A stretch of DNA of 8,868 bases from Selenomonadaceae bacterium (GTDB lineage: Bacteria; Bacillota; Negativicutes; Selenomonadales; Selenomonadaceae), in the NCBI GenBank assembly GCA_017445435.1, contig JAFSUE010000157.1:1-8868 (forward strand), in the 5' to 3' direction. Made by a program: the position numbers and the translations under genes. This document shows, piece by piece, positions 5,337 to 8,868 of the stretch. Under the pieces are notes generated by a model. The model was given only the letters and a program-made list of their open reading frames with translations. It searched no databases and had not been told where the DNA came from. Every line of letters begins with the position of its first letter. The first letter of the stretch is position 1.

Positions 5337-7397
5337 TTAGTCAATGGCTCTGTCAACGTTCGTTTCGCTAAAAGTTTTCATATCGTTCAACGCAGACAAT
5401 GCGGCTTCAGCAATTTCAACGCCGATACATGCAACTTCCCCGTCAAATCCAATTCGCATTCCTGGTTCAAAGTTGTAGTTAATTAACTTCGTGGCGTGAA
5501 GTATAAACGGGCGAATCTCTGGACACATTGCCTCAAGGTATCGTGCAATAATTTCAATCGCGCCGCAGTCAACTACAATCAACGTTGAATTGTGCGCGGC
5601 GGCAATGAGTGCGCCAATAATCGCGCTTGTAAGGCAACGAAATTTTTTCGGTACAACATTCAAAAAATTTTCTGGCGGTACTTTGAGATCGCCATTTTTT
5701 TTGAGTAAAACTTTAGCAAACTTTTCGTCCATCTTATCAAATCGCCAATCGCTCAACTCCGTCATTGCGATAATCGGCATTGAAAAGGAAATTTCTTCCG
5801 CTAAGTTCCTGCCAAAATTAAATGCAACGGTCGGGTCTGCCTTCGGATCGACAATTCCCATGAAAATTTTCATTGCGAAAGTTCGCGCCGTCATACTGAA
5901 ATCCATTGAAACGTTGCGGCGCGTACCTTCAACTTGCGGACGGTACGTCTTTTGCTCTTCAGACGGTGTATTTTCAGAATTAGTGAAGGCAAGCGCGGCG
6001 TGTCGTAAATTATTTGTCGGCAAATTTTCATTCGTAATTCCCGCAATTTGTATGGCAATATCTTCAAGCAAGCCTAAACTTTCACGCGGTTTAGTTAAGC
6101 TGTCGAAACGTTCGCGGCATTTGTCCATAGCCTTGAAATGAAGTTTTGGCATTGTCTTTAAATAAAAATCGAAAGTACGGTCAGTTGCTTTAATCACTTC
6201 TTCGCCGTCATTTTCCATTGACCGTACAAGCATAGGGTACGAACGCGGAATATTATAATCATTGACGCTAAACGGCGGTATAAAACTTTCAAGTCGGCGG
6301 TCGTCGCTAATTTGAAAATCCAGTTCGACTTCCTCAACTTTTAAATCGTCGCCAAAATTTGATTCAAGATAATCTTGAAAATCTTCCATATCGTCAAAGT
6401 GTCCAATGTCGCCCAAGTCCATACTTTCAAGCAGGTTTGCAATCATTTCGCTTTCGTCAATATCTTTGAAGTCGTCCAAGTCGCCTTCGAAATCCGCAGT
6501 AGGTCCGCAGACGTAAATATAAACAATTCTGTCTAAAATGTGCGCGGCGATTGATGAGCCGATAGCCTCACCAAGTGCCAAGTTCAACGTCAAAAGCGGC
6601 GGCAAATTAAGATATTGCAACGCGGGAAGGTGTCCAGGTTCCCTGCCAACGTGTGACGCAATAAGATTTTCGCAGACGTTAGGGTTAATTAAATCGGCAA
6701 GCAACGCGGCGGCAGTTGAATTAAAGCCGTCTAAAATTACGAGACAATCATTTTTAGCGGCGGCAAGAATTACGCCAGCCATTGCGCCAAATTCAAATCC
6801 GCCAACTTTTGACAAAATATCTATGGCATCATTTGGATCGGGATCGTTGACTTTCAACGCTTGACGAATGATTTTAACTTTCTTGTTAAATTTTTTATCG
6901 GGAATGTTTGAGCCGCGCCCAGTTAATTTGCGGGGATTTAAAGCTAAAATTGCAGACGTAATTGCAGAAGCAATCGTCGTATTGCCAATGCCCATTTCGC
7001 CGATTAAAAAGCAGTTGAAACCAGCTTTAATAGCTTTTTCCGCCAGCTCTTTACCAATTTTGATTGACTTTCTAGCTTGCGCCCGCGTCATGGCAGGACC
7101 TTCAGCAATATTTTTCGTGCCGTAAGCAATTTTCCTGTCCACAATGTCGGGCAAGTTTGAAATATCGGCGTCAACTCCAACGTCAACCACAACTAATTCT
7201 GAATTGGCGAATTTTGCGAAGGCATTAGCCGCGCCGCCTTTGTCGACTAGATAATTTTTAATCATACTAGCTGTAGTTTTTGGCGGGTACGCGCTGACGT
7301 TCATTTTAGCAACGCCGTGATCTGCGCAGAAAATAAATGTACATTTTTTAGTTTGTCCAATGCTACGGTAAAGCGCCGCCATATCTGTAAATGTCAT
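5337..7397 (-). CDS. Double-domain CobT-like base phosphoribosyltransferase (ArsAB-like fusion)
   Basis: CobT enzymes transfer phosphoribose from nicotinate mononucleotide to the lower-ligand base of cobamides. This 686-residue protein is about twice family length. Half one (about 20-292) has all core motifs: DHGV 26-29, VSAYP 34-38, VVDVGV 70-75, GEMGIGNTT 133-141, TGRG 159-162, LDGF 222-225, ASH 247-249, EPGH 253-256 and LGE 275-277 (E277 matches the catalytic Glu of CobT). It lacks the N-terminal LTKPxGSLG segment and the C-terminal tail. Residues 303-360 are strongly acidic. Half two (about 406-686) starts with a proper CobT N-terminus (LTKPRESLG 434-442) and ends with a CobT-like tail (SALNDMKTF), but the catalytic motifs are lost: for example, the GEMGIGNTT position reads AMTELSDWR. 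The heterodimeric ArsAB of Sporomusa is the closest known concept. ATG overlaps the speD-like stop (ATGA), with GGAGGGG six bases upstream. Substrate is inferred. Confidence 0.85.
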   Translation of the reverse strand: MTFTDMAALYRSIGQTKKCTFIFCADHGVAKMNVSAYPPKTTASMIKNYLVDKGGAANAFAKFANSELVVVDVGVDADISNLPDIVDRKIAYGTKNIAEGPAMTRAQARKSIKIGKELAEKAIKAGFNCFLIGEMGIGNTTIASAITSAILALNPRKLTGRGSNIPDKKFNKKVKIIRQALKVNDPDPNDAIDILSKVGGFEFGAMAGVILAAAKNDCLVILDGFNSTAAALLADLINPNVCENLIASHVGREPGHLPALQYLNLPPLLTLNLALGEAIGSSIAAHILDRIVYIYVCGPTADFEGDLDDFKDIDESEMIANLLESMDLGDIGHFDDMEDFQDYLESNFGDDLKVEEVELDFQISDDRRLESFIPPFSVNDYNIPRSYPMLVRSMENDGEEVIKATDRTFDFYLKTMPKLHFKAMDKCRERFDSLTKPRESLGLLEDIAIQIAGITNENLPTNNLRHAALAFTNSENTPSEEQKTYRPQVEGTRRNVSMDFSMTARTFAMKIFMGIVDPKADPTVAFNFGRNLAEEISFSMPIIAMTELSDWRFDKMDEKFAKVLLKKNGDLKVPPENFLNVVPKKFRCLTSAIIGALIAAAHNSTLIVVDCGAIEIIARYLEAMCPEIRPFILHATKLINYNFEPGMRIGFDGEVACIGVEIAEAALSALNDMKTFSETNVDRAID

Positions 7398-7837
7398 TTG
7401 TCGCCCCTCCGAACTAAATTTTTCACAACTTTTTCTCCTGCGTTACGAATTTTTCTTAGCGGAGCAACACGACTTTTTATTTTCGGCTTAATATCGGACT
7501 TGCCAAAATCGCCGCGCTTTAGGAAAGTGGATTTAAATTTTTCTGGCTTAAAAAATTTTCGTAAGATGCTAGCAAGTTCATCTGGATTAATATTTTCTGC
7601 ACAGGTAAAAATATCAGCCGCTACGTAGTGTAAATCGCCGTAAATATGCAAGGCGATGTGACCTTCCATAAACGCGCCGATTATCGAGCAACGTTCGCCG
7701 TCATATTTTTCAGACGTGAGGGCAGGTTCTTCACCTAGTGTTTCCTGTAAAAGTTTTTTTATTTCGTCAACGTTCGCCATTTGTTTGGCGCTACAGTTAT
7801 ATAAATCTAAAGTCAGTTGTCTTGATAAAATTTCCAT
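7394..7837 (-). CDS. SpeD-like S-adenosylmethionine decarboxylase homologue lacking the pyruvoyl serine
   Basis: The family makes decarboxylated S-adenosylmethionine for spermidine synthesis, using a pyruvoyl group formed by self-cleavage before a serine. The fold signatures are present in order: SRQLTLDLYNCS at 5-16 (family GRHLLxDLYGC), the cleavage-site region MEGHIALH at 57-64, VAADIFTC at 72-79 and LKRGDFG at 106-112. Where the family has Glu-Ser-His this protein has E58-G59-H60, so the pyruvoyl precursor is missing; the family His (H64) and Cys (C79) remain. It is 147 residues, longer than the usual 115-130, with a basic tail from about 113 rich in Lys and Arg. ATG is preceded by AGGGG about six bases upstream. 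The stop overlaps the ATG of the double-CobT gene, so the two are probably translated together. Likely a catalytically altered or regulatory homologue; function unknown. Confidence 0.8.
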   Translation of the reverse strand: MEILSRQLTLDLYNCSAKQMANVDEIKKLLQETLGEEPALTSEKYDGERCSIIGAFMEGHIALHIYGDLHYVAADIFTCAENINPDELASILRKFFKPEKFKSTFLKRGDFGKSDIKPKIKSRVAPLRKIRNAGEKVVKNLVRRGDK

Positions 7838-7870
7838 ACAAATCCCCTGTATATTAGCTTTTAGGAAAAT

Positions 7871-7905
7871 AATTCTGCATTCTTAATTCTTAATTCTTAA
7901 TTCAA
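7871..7905 (-). repeat. Heptamer repeat AATTAAG, right copy (inverted)
   Basis: Read on the minus strand this is AATTG, three exact AATTAAG units, the variant AATGCAG and AATT. It lies in the 68-bp gap between the partial gene and the speD-like gene. It is in opposite orientation to the copy at 5299-5330, sharing 24 of 25 aligned bases including the variant unit (AATGTAG there, AATGCAG here). The gap also has to hold any promoter for the speD-like gene; none with two good hexamers was found. Confidence 0.85.
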
Positions 7906-8868
7906 TTAGTCTGCTGGTAATAAAATTATGTTGACTGGCAAATTTGACGCGCCTGGCGGTGAATATTCAAAGCGAACTTTGCCGCTGTACGTTCCCAATT
8001 CGCTAAGTTCAAGTTGTGAAGTGAAAACGGCGTCCCCTTCCTCACGTAATTTTTTCAACGACGCTGGCTCATTAACTTTCTTGTCGCCAAAAAAAATTTT
8101 ACCTTGTGGCGTTAAAATTGTGCCAGTTTTGCTACCGTGATAATAACGCATTGCGCCCGCGTAATAGCCACCAAGCGGCGATAAGCAAAAACGCGTTGCA
8201 GCCTTCGTGCGAAATTCCAACGTATAATGTACGCCGTAGTTGCCATAGTTTACAACTTCTTCGCCGTCCGTCGCGTCAATGCCACGTTTGAAAATATCCG
8301 TCACGTTGTCGCCAATCTTAACGTAACCAATGCCGTCAGCCGCTGGATTGTAAATCCGCCGAAGTCTAATTGTACGGTTCATCCGCTTGAAAGTTCCGCG
8401 CAGTTTGTGTTCATCTTTCGGCAAAATCGTAGCGGCATTTAAAAATTTTATTGGGTCAGAATTGTGCGGGTACATCATCACGTAAATTTTCACTGGACCT
8501 AGTGTCGTGAAATCGTAAACGCCGTAAATCAAATGCCCTGCGTTAATCGTGACGTTATCCATTTCGGCTTGAAAAAGTTTGCGTTCGCCTTCAGCAAGTT
8601 TAATCGTGTCATGAAAATTATTCTGCATATAAATTAACTGCGTCGCCTTGCCAACGGACAAAAAATTATCGTCGGGCAGTGCAAAGCCGCCGCGCGTAAT
8701 TTCAATTTTATTTTCAGCAGGATAAACATTTTCAACGATAACCGCTAACTTTTTCTTGACGCCCGTGTCATTCAAATGATAAAACAAAATCCGTGCGTCG
8801 CCGCTAACCGTGTCGGTGTACAAAATGCCGTTGCGCTTTACGTACTCGGGACTGTCAGAAAAAATTAG
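7906..8868 (-). CDS. Uncharacterised protein, 5' end outside the window
   Basis: The frame is open from the right edge of the window to a TAA at 7908-7906, giving 320 codons. The possible TTG start at 8823 has no good ribosome site and the coding pattern continues upstream (SDSPEYVKRNGIL before YTDTVSG), so the true start is beyond the window. The visible part has no transmembrane segment. It looks beta-rich and extracellular in style: repeated Gly/Tyr/Asn patches such as NYGNYGVHY, LSPLGGYYAGAMRYY and, near the end, EYSPPGASNLPVNIILLP. It recalls uncharacterised exported Firmicutes proteins that often carry an N-terminal copper-amine-oxidase-like (stalk) domain, but that is recollection, and the N-terminus that could show a signal peptide is missing. 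It may be transcribed with the speD-like gene 68 bases downstream. Confidence 0.8.
   Translation of the reverse strand, partial: LIFSDSPEYVKRNGILYTDTVSGDARILFYHLNDTGVKKKLAVIVENVYPAENKIEITRGGFALPDDNFLSVGKATQLIYMQNNFHDTIKLAEGERKLFQAEMDNVTINAGHLIYGVYDFTTLGPVKIYVMMYPHNSDPIKFLNAATILPKDEHKLRGTFKRMNRTIRLRRIYNPAADGIGYVKIGDNVTDIFKRGIDATDGEEVVNYGNYGVHYTLEFRTKAATRFCLSPLGGYYAGAMRYYHGSKTGTILTPQGKIFFGDKKVNEPASLKKLREEGDAVFTSQLELSELGTYSGKVRFEYSPPGASNLPVNIILLPAD

Noticed and set aside
5590..6141. Plus-strand open frame opposite the CobT fusion (183 codons)
   Set aside because: Antisense shadow of the double-CobT gene with no ribosome site or recognisable domain.
7838..7905. Cobalamin riboswitch upstream of the speD-like/cobT pair
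   Set aside because: The gap is only 68 bases, more than half of it heptamer repeat; there is no room for the element and no B12-box-like sequence.

Overview
The window is AT-rich and gene-dense, and it looks like a chromosomal segment of an anaerobic, diderm-type Firmicute. Negativicutes (Selenomonas/Veillonella/Sporomusa relatives) are the best guess. Reasons: strong GGAGG-type ribosome sites, frequent TTG starts, a dnaX-ybaB pair, a long eukaryote-like IleRS, and a CobT arrangement that recalls the two-subunit ArsAB enzyme of Sporomusa. The placement is an inference; no rRNA or tRNA gene is present to settle it.

Layout. Positions 1-102 are a spacer downstream of ileS, with one weak hairpin. 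On the minus strand, 103-3237 is ileS (isoleucyl-tRNA synthetase). A 250-bp divergent spacer (3238-3488) holds a near-consensus plus-strand promoter for dnaX and a weaker minus-strand candidate for ileS. On the plus strand come dnaX (3489-4844, DNA polymerase III clamp-loader subunit) and ybaB/ebfC (4890-5300, DNA-binding protein). recR, which often follows them, is absent. After a 36-bp convergent gap filled by a heptamer repeat, three minus-strand genes follow in transcription order: a 5'-truncated gene for an uncharacterised protein (8868-7906), a SpeD-like gene (7837-7394) and a large double-CobT gene (7397-5337). The last two overlap by ATGA.

The most unusual part is the speD-like/cobT pair. 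The 686-residue CobT protein contains two CobT-type halves. The first has every catalytic motif but lacks the family's N-terminal segment. The second supplies that N-terminal segment and the family's C-terminal tail, but its catalytic motifs are erased. Between them lies a very acidic segment. This looks like a single-chain version of a heterodimeric base-activating enzyme for the lower ligand of cobamides. The SpeD-like partner keeps the S-adenosylmethionine decarboxylase fold signatures, but the serine that becomes the pyruvoyl cofactor is glycine, and it carries a basic C-terminal extension. The two genes are bracketed by inverted copies of one heptamer repeat, which hints that they entered or move as a unit.

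The other genes are housekeeping: tRNA charging on one side, and clamp loading with nucleoid/DNA maintenance on the other. They have no evident functional link to the cobamide-type pair.
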